A DNA stretch of 64,000 bases from Bradyrhizobium sp. AZCC 2176 (GTDB lineage: Bacteria > Pseudomonadota > Alphaproteobacteria > Rhizobiales > Xanthobacteraceae): contig NZ_JAZHRX010000001.1 in assembly GCF_036924645.1 (NCBI RefSeq), positions 3,747,501-3,811,500 on the forward strand, in the 5' to 3' direction. The notes beneath the pieces were generated by a model that saw only the letters and a program-made list of their open reading frames with translations, made no database searches and had not been told where the DNA came from. Below are positions 52,481 to 61,149 of the stretch, in pieces (position 1 is the first letter of the stretch; every line of letters starts with the position of its first letter). The position numbers and the translations under genes are program-made.

Positions 52481-52834
52481 ATGCCCACTGTTTCTCCGAC
52501 GTTGCTGCCGATCCTGATGCTGTTCGCCTCCAACGTCTTCATGACTTTTGCCTGGTACGGCCATCTGAAATTCAAGGAAAGCCCGCTGCCGATGGTCGTG
52601 CTGGCGAGTTGGGGCATCGCCTTCGTCGAATACTGGCTGGCGGTGCCGGCCAACCGCTGGGGCAGCGCGGTCTATTCGGCGGCGCAGCTCAAGACCATGC
52701 AGGAGGTGATCACGCTGGTGGTGTTCGCCGGCTTCTCGGTGCTCTATCTGAAGGAGCCGCTCGGGTGGAACCACGCGCTCGGTTTTCTCTTCATCGCGAT
52801 CGGCGCGTTTCTGATTTTTCACAAATGGGCGTGA
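52481..52834 (+). CDS. DMT-family (DUF486) membrane protein
   Basis: Protein of 117 residues with four hydrophobic spans. LMLFASNVFMTFAWYGHLKF and ALGFLFIAIGAFLIFHKWA are DUF486 signatures, a short relative of the drug/metabolite transporter superfamily. The ATG follows AAAGAGGACATCG. Function is unknown; SMR-like pumps work as dimers of four-TM proteins and this might too. Confidence 0.88.
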   Translation: MPTVSPTLLPILMLFASNVFMTFAWYGHLKFKESPLPMVVLASWGIAFVEYWLAVPANRWGSAVYSAAQLKTMQEVITLVVFAGFSVLYLKEPLGWNHALGFLFIAIGAFLIFHKWA

Positions 52835-53002
52835 GGCTCTTGGTATTTGGTATTCGAAAAATGGCTCTCGAACAGGGTTGCAGCCTGTCTGCCACCAATC
52901 ATTTTTGATTTCGTCGGAGGATGTTGATAGCTTCCCTACTTGAGTTCATCTCAGTTGCCCGCCACGCCATCTTCGGAAGCCGGCTTACAGATCGCCCGCA
53001 TC

Positions 53003-54292
53003 ATGCACCAACCGCACTCTGCTTTGTCCGTCGCTCGTCCATTGATCGCAGCGCTCGCGCTGGCGTTTGCCGCGGCTGTGGCGCACACCGCGCCAGTGGC
53101 CGATGTACACACGCTGGCGCAGCAGGAGCAGCAGCCGCTGCTCGACACGCTGCGTGACCTCGTCAACATCGAATCCGGCAGCAAGGACATCGAGGGCCTG
53201 AACCAGATCGCCGACCGCGTTGCCGGCCAGCTCAAGCAGCTCGGCGGCGCCGTGGAAGTCCTGCAGCCCACCGAGATCTACCGCCTGGACGACACGCCCG
53301 AGAAGGTGGGCCCGGCCGTGCAGGCCGTCTTCAAGGGTACGGGCAGCCGGAAGATCATGCTGATCGCGCACATGGACACGGTGTACCTCAAGGGCATGCT
53401 GAAAGATCAACCGTTCCGCGTCGATGGCGACAAGGCCTACGGCCTGGGCATTGCCGACGACAAGCAGGGCATCGCCACCATCATCCACACGGTAGCGCTG
53501 CTGCAGAAGCTGAACTTCAGGGAATACGGCACGCTCACGGTGCTCATCAATGGCGACGAGGAAATCAGCTCGCCCGGCTGGCGCAGCACCATCACGCGTC
53601 TGGCCGCGGAGCAGGATGCGGCGTTCTCGTTCGAAGGCGGCGGTATCGATGGCGCGCTGCGCCTGGCTACCAGCGGCATCGGCTCGGCCTATCTCACGGT
53701 GCAGGGCAAGGCGTCGCATGCGGGCTCCCGGCCCGAAGGCGGGGTAAATGCGCTGTACGAGCTGTCGCACCAGATCCTGCAGATGAAGGACTTGTCCAGG
53801 CCCGAGCAGGGCCTGAAGCTGAACTGGACCGTCTCCAAGGCCGGCACCAACCGCAACGTGATCCCCGCCGAAGCCACAGCGCAGGCCGATGCGCGCGCGC
53901 TTAAAGTCGCGGATTTCGACGGGCTCGAGAAAGCCCTGCAGGACAAGATCAAGAGCCGGCTGCTGCCCGACTCCAGGGTGGACGTGAAATTCGAGCTGCG
54001 CCGCCCGCCGCTCGAAGCCAATGACGCATCGCGCCGCGTGGCCAACTACGGCAAGACGATCTATCGGGAACTGGGCATGTCGCTCAACGTGGCCGAGAAA
54101 GCCACCGGCGGCGGCACCGATGCGGCGTTTGCCGCCCTCAAGACGAAGGGGGCTGTGGTGGAAGGCATGGGCCTGTCGAGCTACGGCGCGCACTCCAACG
54201 ATGCCGAGTACGTCAAGATCGACACCATCGTGCCGCGCCTGTATCTGGCCACGCGCATGATCATGGACCTGTCCACCGGCAAGCTGAACTAG
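53003..54292 (+). CDS. M20-family metallopeptidase (glutamate carboxypeptidase-like), exported
   Basis: Secreted zinc peptidase of 429 residues. A signal peptide is present (PLIAALALAFAAAVAHTAPV). The zinc ligands fit H123 and D152, with D125 next to the site (IAHMDTVYLKG), and E186/E187 in NGDEEISSPG as base and ligand. It resembles carboxypeptidase G2, which removes C-terminal Glu from folates and peptides. The gene is markedly rich in CTG/GAG/AAG and CCC codons compared with neighbours, so acquisition from a beta-proteobacterium is possible (by eye). Confidence 0.87.
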   Translation: MHQPHSALSVARPLIAALALAFAAAVAHTAPVADVHTLAQQEQQPLLDTLRDLVNIESGSKDIEGLNQIADRVAGQLKQLGGAVEVLQPTEIYRLDDTPEKVGPAVQAVFKGTGSRKIMLIAHMDTVYLKGMLKDQPFRVDGDKAYGLGIADDKQGIATIIHTVALLQKLNFREYGTLTVLINGDEEISSPGWRSTITRLAAEQDAAFSFEGGGIDGALRLATSGIGSAYLTVQGKASHAGSRPEGGVNALYELSHQILQMKDLSRPEQGLKLNWTVSKAGTNRNVIPAEATAQADARALKVADFDGLEKALQDKIKSRLLPDSRVDVKFELRRPPLEANDASRRVANYGKTIYRELGMSLNVAEKATGGGTDAAFAALKTKGAVVEGMGLSSYGAHSNDAEYVKIDTIVPRLYLATRMIMDLSTGKLN

Positions 54293-54307
54293 GCCGGCCG
54301 GCGTGGA

Positions 54308-55468
54308 TCACTTCGCGGCCGGCGCCACCCGCAATATCCGCCCGTTCGAACTGTCCGTGAGCAGCCACAGCGCGCCGTCCGGGCCCTGGCGGACGTCCCT
54401 GATACGCTCGTGAAGGTTCTGCAGCAGGCGTTCTTCCGACGTCACTGCGTTGCCGTTCAGCGTCAGCCGCACCAGCATCGCGCCGCGCAACGCGCCGGTG
54501 AACAGGCTGCCGTTCCATTTCGGAAACAGCTTTCCGGTATAAAAGGCCATGCCCGACGGCGCGATCGACGGCACCCAGTATTTGAGCGGCTGCTCCATTC
54601 CGCTCTTGGCCGTCGCGTCGTGAATCTTGGCGCCGGAGTAATCGATGCCGTAGCCGATCACCGGCCAGCCGTAATTCTTGCCCTTGCCGATCAGATTGAC
54701 CTCGTCGCCGCCGCGCGGGCCGTGCTCGATTTCCCAGAGCTCGCCGGAGGCCGGATTGATCGCCAGCGCCTGCACGTTGCGGTGCCCGTAGCTCCAGATC
54801 TCTGGCTTCGCGTCAGTGCGGCCCGCGAACGGATTGCCTGATGGCACCGAACCGTCGGGCGCGATCCGGATCAGTTTGCCGAGATGGTTGCCGAGATTCT
54901 GCGCCTGGTCGCGGTAAGTGAAATGATCGCCCAGCGCCACGAACAGATTGCCGTCCTCGGCCTGCGCGATGCGGCAACCGTAATGATTGCCTGATGACAG
55001 CGGTCCTTGCTGGCGGAAAATGATTTTGAGGTCGTCGAGGCGGCCGTTACTGTCATTGAGTTGTGCACGGGCGACCGTGGTGCGCCCGCCACCGTCGGTT
55101 CGTTCGGCAAAGCAGAAATAGATGGTTTTGTTCTGCGCAAAGGATTTGTCGACGATGACATCGAGCAGGCCGCCTTGGCCGGACGCCCACACCTCGGGAA
55201 CGCCCTTCAGCGGCGGCGAGATCTGTCCTTCAGCCGTAACGATGCGCATGCGGCCCGGCCGCTCGGTCACCAGCATCTTGCCGTCGGGCAGGAACGCCAA
55301 CGCCCATGGATTAGCGAGGCCTCTGGCGATGGTCCGGACCTCGAGTTCGCCCGCCGACGAGTCGAACGCCGGCTGTTCGCCGCGCGTGCCGGTGGCGATG
55401 AGGAACGAGACTGCAAGCAGGATCGCTACCGCCAGGGCGGCGGTCACAAGGCCGACAGGTGTTTTCAT
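54308..55468 (-). CDS. PQQ-dependent sugar dehydrogenase (YliI-like)
   Basis: Periplasmic beta-propeller enzyme of 386 residues of the soluble aldose-sugar dehydrogenase family. A signal/anchor segment starts it (LVTAALAVAILLAVSFLIAT); the propeller carries RTIARGLANPWALAFLPDGKML, IYFCFAERTDGGGRTTVARA, GNHYGCRIAQAEDGNLFVAL and the characteristic EHGPRGGDEVNLIGKGKNYGWP. PQQ supply cannot be judged from this window. It converges with the M20 peptidase gene at 54292. Confidence 0.92.
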   Translation of the reverse strand: MKTPVGLVTAALAVAILLAVSFLIATGTRGEQPAFDSSAGELEVRTIARGLANPWALAFLPDGKMLVTERPGRMRIVTAEGQISPPLKGVPEVWASGQGGLLDVIVDKSFAQNKTIYFCFAERTDGGGRTTVARAQLNDSNGRLDDLKIIFRQQGPLSSGNHYGCRIAQAEDGNLFVALGDHFTYRDQAQNLGNHLGKLIRIAPDGSVPSGNPFAGRTDAKPEIWSYGHRNVQALAINPASGELWEIEHGPRGGDEVNLIGKGKNYGWPVIGYGIDYSGAKIHDATAKSGMEQPLKYWVPSIAPSGMAFYTGKLFPKWNGSLFTGALRGAMLVRLTLNGNAVTSEERLLQNLHERIRDVRQGPDGALWLLTDSSNGRILRVAPAAK

Positions 55469-55536
55469 CCTGGTCGTCCAGTCGCGATGCCGATCATCGC
55501 GCGTTCGCTAATGATGCAAACAAAAAGCCGCAGCCA

Positions 55537-55710
55537 TTACGGAATGGGCATCGCGACGGTAGCCTTGATCGACAGCACCGTCAGGGTGACCATGAGGCAA
55601 AGCGATAGCGTGCCGATCGCGAGCGAGGTGGCGATGGCACCAAGCAATCGGGAAGAAGCGACAGGCGCGCGGTTACTCTCGAAGCCGGCCGTGCCGGGTG
55701 ACCGTACCAT
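55537..55710 (-). CDS. small single-TM protein (57 aa)
   Basis: ATG 55710 reads MVRSPGTAGFESNRAPVASS then RLLGAIATSLAIGTLSLCLM VTLTVLSI and ends ATVAMPIP. A polar N-terminus is followed by one long hydrophobic span. AAGGATTTAGGTT lies just upstream as ribosome site. Similar in layout to the small proteins at 20433 and 20639. Confidence 0.6.
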   Translation of the reverse strand: MVRSPGTAGFESNRAPVASSRLLGAIATSLAIGTLSLCLMVTLTVLSIKATVAMPIP

Positions 55711-55915
55711 AACCTAAATCCTTGTAACGCGGGACGAATCACCCGCGACTCACTCGACGTCAGGAAAATCTTGCAACGATCACCGGCAACATTGCGGCGA
55801 CCAGAGGCTGAAAATGGCGGAATCACGGCAGAGGTTAATATTATGCCCGCTATTGTTAACTTTTGGCGGCGTTCTCGCGTGAAAGTGAGCGGGCAGGCCG
55901 CGGGCGCCGCGGCGG

Positions 55916-56569
55916 TTATGCGCCGGCGGCGATGTCGGCCTGGTCTTCGACCTCCGCCTCCGGCCGCCAGTCCATGGTCACGAAACCGGGGGTCTGCTCG
56001 ACCCGCCGCAGCCAGGCGCGGATGGCCGGGAAGGTTGCCAGGTCGTAGTCGCAGCGGTCGGCGACATGGGTGTAGCCGTACAGCGCGATATCGGCGACCG
56101 TCAGTTGTCCCGCGGCAAAATAGGCGCAGCTCTTGAGATGGTTTTCCATCACCTGAAGCGCCGCGTAGCCGCGCTCCATCCAGTCCTCCAGCGCATGCGT
56201 CTGCAGATCGCGGCCACCCTTGACCAGCGACAGCCAGAAATAGGCGGCGCCGATATTGGGCTCGAGCGCATGCTGCTCGAAGAACATCCATTGCAGCGCT
56301 TCGGCGCGTTCGATCCGCGACTCCGGGGCCAGCGAGGTGCCGCCGCAGACATACCAGAGGATGGCGTTGGACTCGGCGAGATAGCGTCCCTCGGCAACTT
56401 CCAGCAGCGGAACCTGTCCGCTGGGGTTCTTCTCCAGAAAATCCGGCGTGCGGCTTTCGCCTCGGAGAATGTCGACCTCGATTGCTTGATAGGGGGCGTT
56501 GAGCAGCGCCAGCGCAAGGCGGACCTTGTAGCTGTTGCCGGAGCGCTGCATCGAATAGAGCTTGTACAT
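55916..56569 (-). CDS. glutathione S-transferase family protein
   Basis: Protein of 217 residues. MYKLYSMQRSGNSYKVRLAL starts the thioredoxin-like domain, with Ser in the catalytic position (QRSGNSYK), and GQVPLLEVAEGRYLAESNAILWY binds glutathione. The helical C-domain includes FAAGQLTVADIALYGYTHVAD. I chose ATG 56569; a GTG 15 bases upstream (56584) is also possible. Third GST of the window, not in a shared operon. Confidence 0.85.
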   Translation of the reverse strand: MYKLYSMQRSGNSYKVRLALALLNAPYQAIEVDILRGESRTPDFLEKNPSGQVPLLEVAEGRYLAESNAILWYVCGGTSLAPESRIERAEALQWMFFEQHALEPNIGAAYFWLSLVKGGRDLQTHALEDWMERGYAALQVMENHLKSCAYFAAGQLTVADIALYGYTHVADRCDYDLATFPAIRAWLRRVEQTPGFVTMDWRPEAEVEDQADIAAGA

Positions 56570-56763
56570 CGTCGTTGGGTTCACTCAGGGATCGAAGGGC
56601 GCACGCGGTAGGCGCACTGCGGAAAGCTCTCGCGCCGCAACGCGGCTAAACAATGATGCCGATACGAACACGTCGCAAGACCCGCTGAATGGAAAAAGTC
56701 GAAAACCTCTACTGCACTGCACGCGCGCAGAATAATTCCATCAACACGCTGGAACAACAAAGA

Positions 56764-57993
56764 TCACGCTTGCGCGACGCGGCTCGCACCAGGCGCATGG
56801 CTGGCACGGTCGAGGGCCGCGCGCCGCAATACGAGCACATAGAAGGCCAGCTCCACGAGCAGCCCCAAGGGTATGTAGCTGACGCCCGCGACACTGCGCG
56901 ACAACAGCGGCACGATCCAGGCTGCAGCGAGCTGGCTGATCTCGAAATCGCGAAAGCCGTTGTTCAGCCCGTGCCGCGCGAAGAATGCGATTGCGACCGC
57001 GAGCACCACGAGGTCGTAGTCGAGCACATAGGGGGTTGCGAGCAGGCTGCCCAGCGCCAGCGCCGTGGCCTTGAGTTCAAAGGCGGCATCGCTGTGCCAC
57101 AGCCAGGCGAGGCTGGCGGCGAGCAAGGCGAACAACGAGGCCTGCGCCGCATAGGCTATCGGCACGTTCGCGCCCCATGCGCGGGCGGCCGAGAAGATCG
57201 ACTGGATTTTCTGCCAGCCCGTGCCGCCCTGTTCGAGCACGACCGTCTGCGTGAAATTCATGGAATCGGCAAAGGCATGCCAGATGCCGCTGCCGAGCAT
57301 CGCGAAGCTGACCACGACCAGCGCGACGACAGTGGCGGCCGCGGCGCCGATGGTGCGCCAGCGCCCGCCCGCCAGAAGCGCGATCGGAATCAGCACGCCG
57401 AGTTGCGGCTTGTAGGCGAGCAGGCCGATTAGCGCGCCGGCAAGCCATGGCCGCCGGTCGAGCCAGTGCAGCGCGCCGCCGAGCAGGGCTGCGGTGAGAA
57501 ATCCATTCTGGCCATGGCCGACATTGACGAGCACGGCGGGGAAGGCGGCGGCGACCAGCAATGTTTCCTGACGCGGCAGGATGGCGCGGATCGTTGCGAG
57601 GTAGGCGGCAAAACTGGCGACCAGCCAGAGCGCAAGTCCCCCGGCATAGGGAAGGGCGGCGACGAGAACGGCGATCGCAAAGAAGAACGGCGGATAGTGC
57701 CAGCCATAGAACGGCACGTCGCGGCCATCGAACAACGCCTTCTCTGCCGCATGCTGGAGCGCGGGCGCATAGGCGTCCGCGGCGCGGCCCTGCCAGGTCA
57801 GCGATCCTGCCGCATAGACGTTCGAAAAATCGGTGCCGATCGGTTGGCCCGTGCGGTCAATGAGGCCGTCGGAGACAGCGATCCAGGCGGCGAAGATCAG
57901 GACCGACAAGGCGATCAGGATCAGGCAATAGGCGCGCATGCGCGAAGCCGTCAGCCATGCGCCGGATCGCAGATCTTGCCAGATATGAGTCAT
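56764..57993 (-). CDS. DUF2029 / GT87-type membrane glycosyltransferase family protein
   Basis: Integral membrane protein of 409 residues with about ten to twelve hydrophobic spans. Family-like motifs: GTDFSNVYAAGSLTWQGRAADAY (conserved DF near the N-terminus), FYGWHYPPFFFAIAVLVAAL, GHGQNGFLTAALLGGALHW and LAYKPQLGVLIPIALLAGGR. This is the DUF2029 family of polyprenyl-phosphate-dependent (alpha-mannosyl-type) transferases. I chose ATG 57993 over 58137 because upstream residues are not hydrophobic or conserved. It diverges from the aspartate aminotransferase gene. Confidence 0.85.
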   Translation of the reverse strand: MTHIWQDLRSGAWLTASRMRAYCLILIALSVLIFAAWIAVSDGLIDRTGQPIGTDFSNVYAAGSLTWQGRAADAYAPALQHAAEKALFDGRDVPFYGWHYPPFFFAIAVLVAALPYAGGLALWLVASFAAYLATIRAILPRQETLLVAAAFPAVLVNVGHGQNGFLTAALLGGALHWLDRRPWLAGALIGLLAYKPQLGVLIPIALLAGGRWRTIGAAAATVVALVVVSFAMLGSGIWHAFADSMNFTQTVVLEQGGTGWQKIQSIFSAARAWGANVPIAYAAQASLFALLAASLAWLWHSDAAFELKATALALGSLLATPYVLDYDLVVLAVAIAFFARHGLNNGFRDFEISQLAAAWIVPLLSRSVAGVSYIPLGLLVELAFYVLVLRRAALDRASHAPGASRVAQA

Positions 57994-58157
57994 TTCACCG
58001 CGGAACTTTAGGAATATTTCGCCGTATTGCTCCGACCGTACCGAGCGCGCTTTAACGTTCCCTAAAGTTGGCCGTTTTTCCCGCCAAGCTTCTTGCGATG
58101 CAGCGCGCAGCGCCCTAGGGTGCGGCGTTCCCATCAAAAAGAGTCGTGAATTCTTGA

Positions 58158-59387
<1,230 letters not shown>

Positions 59388-59450
59388 AGCATTTTCAAGC
59401 GAGGCGGCATTCCGACTCGCGTCAAGAAAACGCGTCAGAAAAATGACGTG
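59388..59450. repeat. degenerate dispersed repeat (GAGCATTTTCAAGCGA family)
   Basis: TAGAGCATTTTCAAGCGAGG directly follows the aatA stop and leads to GCGTCAAGAAAACGCGTCAGA, matching an intergenic family that I recall from Bradyrhizobium genomes. Confidence 0.5.
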
Positions 59451-59579
59451 CCAATCACAACAGGTCGTGATCGACTGATGTTTTGACGACTTCTTGAGGA
59501 AGCGCCATGTTTTCGACACGGCGCTTCCATCCTGTCCGCTCCGCTAAATTTGTTCATCAACATGCGGAGACTGGGACAC

Positions 59580-60101
59580 ATGCGACTCCTGACATTGACA
59601 CTCGCGACGCTTTCGCTGCTCGCGCCGATCGCAAGCGCTGACGCGGCGCCGCCGGTGGTTCGCGCCGGCATCCTGCAATGCCAGGGCGGCCAGAATGTCG
59701 GCTTCGTGGTCGGCTCGGTGGCGAACCTGGAATGCGTGTTCCGCAGCGAAGGCCGCCGTCCCGAACCTTACATCGCCAAGGTGCAGCGCATCGGCCTCGA
59801 TCTCGGGGTTACCGAGCAGACCCAGTTGTCCTGGGCGGTCAATGCGCCGAGCAGCCGGCTCGGGCGCGGCGAACTCGCCGGCAGCTATGGCGGCGTCGGC
59901 GCCAACGCGTCGATCGGCGTCGGCGGCGGCGGCAATTTTCTGATTGGGGGCCCCGCCAACGCCTACGCGCTGCAGCCGATCAGCCTGCAGGGACAGACCG
60001 GGCTGAACGTCGCCGCCGGCATTGCCGGCCTCGAGCTGCAGCCGTTCAATGGCTACGCTCCGCGCCGGCACACCCATCGCCGCCACCGTCATCGCGGCTA
60101 A
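59580..60101 (+). CDS. DUF992 domain-containing secreted protein (1)
   Basis: Exported protein of 173 residues: signal peptide (LLTLTLATLSLLAPIASADA), then the DUF992 domain with the two conserved Cys (ILQCQGGQ and NLECVFRSEG), QRIGLDLGVTEQTQLSW and a Gly-rich (GVGANASIGVGGGGNF) strand region. The tail is unusual: RRHTHRRHRHRG, rich in His and Arg and possibly metal- or polyanion-binding. I chose ATG 59580; an in-frame ATG at 59562 would lengthen the signal. A paralogue lies 305 bp downstream. Role unknown. Confidence 0.88.
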   Translation: MRLLTLTLATLSLLAPIASADAAPPVVRAGILQCQGGQNVGFVVGSVANLECVFRSEGRRPEPYIAKVQRIGLDLGVTEQTQLSWAVNAPSSRLGRGELAGSYGGVGANASIGVGGGGNFLIGGPANAYALQPISLQGQTGLNVAAGIAGLELQPFNGYAPRRHTHRRHRHRG

Positions 60102-60114
60102 CGACACGCCAAGG

Positions 60115-60143
60115 AAAAGGCCCGCGCAAGCGGGCCTTTTTTC
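60115..60143 (+). terminator. intrinsic terminator after DUF992 gene 1
   Basis: AAAAGGCCCGCGCAAGCGGGCC followed by TTTTTT: a 7-9 bp GC stem with short loop and T run, the standard rho-independent form. It follows the DUF992 stop by 14 bases. Confidence 0.88.
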
Positions 60144-60153
60144 GTTTGAGCTC

Positions 60154-60284
60154 GTCATTCCGGGGCGCGCGAAGCGCGAACTATGGTGCGCAATTGCGCA
60201 TCTCGAGATCATTTCACTAGATCGAGATTCTCGGGCATGCAATTGAATGCCCTAGTTCGATGCTGCGCATCGCCCCGGAATGAC
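60154..60284. repeat. long palindrome GTCATTCCGGGG...CCCCGGAATGAC
   Basis: The ends GTCATTCCGGGGCG and CGCCCCGGAATGAC are inverted over about 130 bp. Inside are GTGCGCAATTGCGCA (60186-60200), a TCTCGAGA hairpin and TAGATCGAGATTCTC. Between the two DUF992 genes. Confidence 0.65.
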
Positions 60285-60406
60285 GGCTAAGCCGGTGAAT
60301 TCTGGCACGCCCCCAGATGTTGTGGCATAGAACGGCGAGCGCCGCGGGCACGGCGCTGTTCTTGATTCTTTGCTCGCATCACAGTTTTTCAGCCGGAGAT
60401 TTCTTC

Positions 60407-60889
60407 ATGCGTCGTCCTCTCATCCTTGGCTTTGCCGCGCTCGCCATGCTGACCTCCTCAATCGGCGGCGTCCCTGCGCAGCAGGTGCAGCGTGTGCAGG
60501 TCGGCGTGCTGGAGTGCCGCGGCGGCGCCAGCGTCGGCTTCATCGTCGGTTCCGTCACCAATCTCGGCTGCGTGCTGCGCGCCGACGGCATGCCGGAAGA
60601 CCGCTACATCGCCACCATCCGCAAAGTCGGACTCGATCTCGGCATCACCCAGGAATCAGCGTTGGCCTGGGGCGTGTTCGCGCCGGTGGCCCGCCTCGGG
60701 CCGGGCGGCCTGTCCGGCGACTATGTCGGCGCGCAGGGCAGCGCGACGCTCGGCCTCGGTGTCGGCGGCAATGTGCTGGTCGGCGGCTCCGCCAATTCGA
60801 TCGCATTGCAGCCCTTGAGCGTGCAGGGCCAGGTTGGCGTCAGCATTGCTGCCGGATTGGAAAGTCTGGAACTCCGGCCGGGGCGTTAA
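60407..60889 (+). CDS. DUF992 domain-containing secreted protein (2)
   Basis: Exported protein of 160 residues: signal peptide (MRRPLILGFAALAMLTSSIG), then DUF992 with the two Cys (VLECRGGASVGF and NLGCVLRADG), KVGLDLGITQESALAW and GLGVGGNVLVGGSANSIALQ. It lacks the His-rich tail of its neighbour and ends SLELRPGR. The ATG follows GCCGGAG. The pair is a local duplication judged by shared length and motifs. Confidence 0.88.
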   Translation: MRRPLILGFAALAMLTSSIGGVPAQQVQRVQVGVLECRGGASVGFIVGSVTNLGCVLRADGMPEDRYIATIRKVGLDLGITQESALAWGVFAPVARLGPGGLSGDYVGAQGSATLGLGVGGNVLVGGSANSIALQPLSVQGQVGVSIAAGLESLELRPGR

Positions 60890-61149
60890 TTCTCTCCCTC
60901 TAAGAGCAAGCTTCGCTTGTCTCGACCCCGCGAAAGAGCGGGGAGAGGGAGCAAGCGTCGCTTCGCCTTCAAGAACTCGGGCTCTCCAGCAGCACGGGCT
61001 CTGCTTCGCTCCCATTGTTTCGAGAGAGCAAGAGCGCACCGCACCTCGCACCGCAGCGACGTTTTTCCTGCTTGCCAAAATCGCGGGACGGGCGGACCAT
61101 CAGTGCCGCCGACCCAATCACGGGCCGAGCTCCAAACAAGGAGGCGGCA

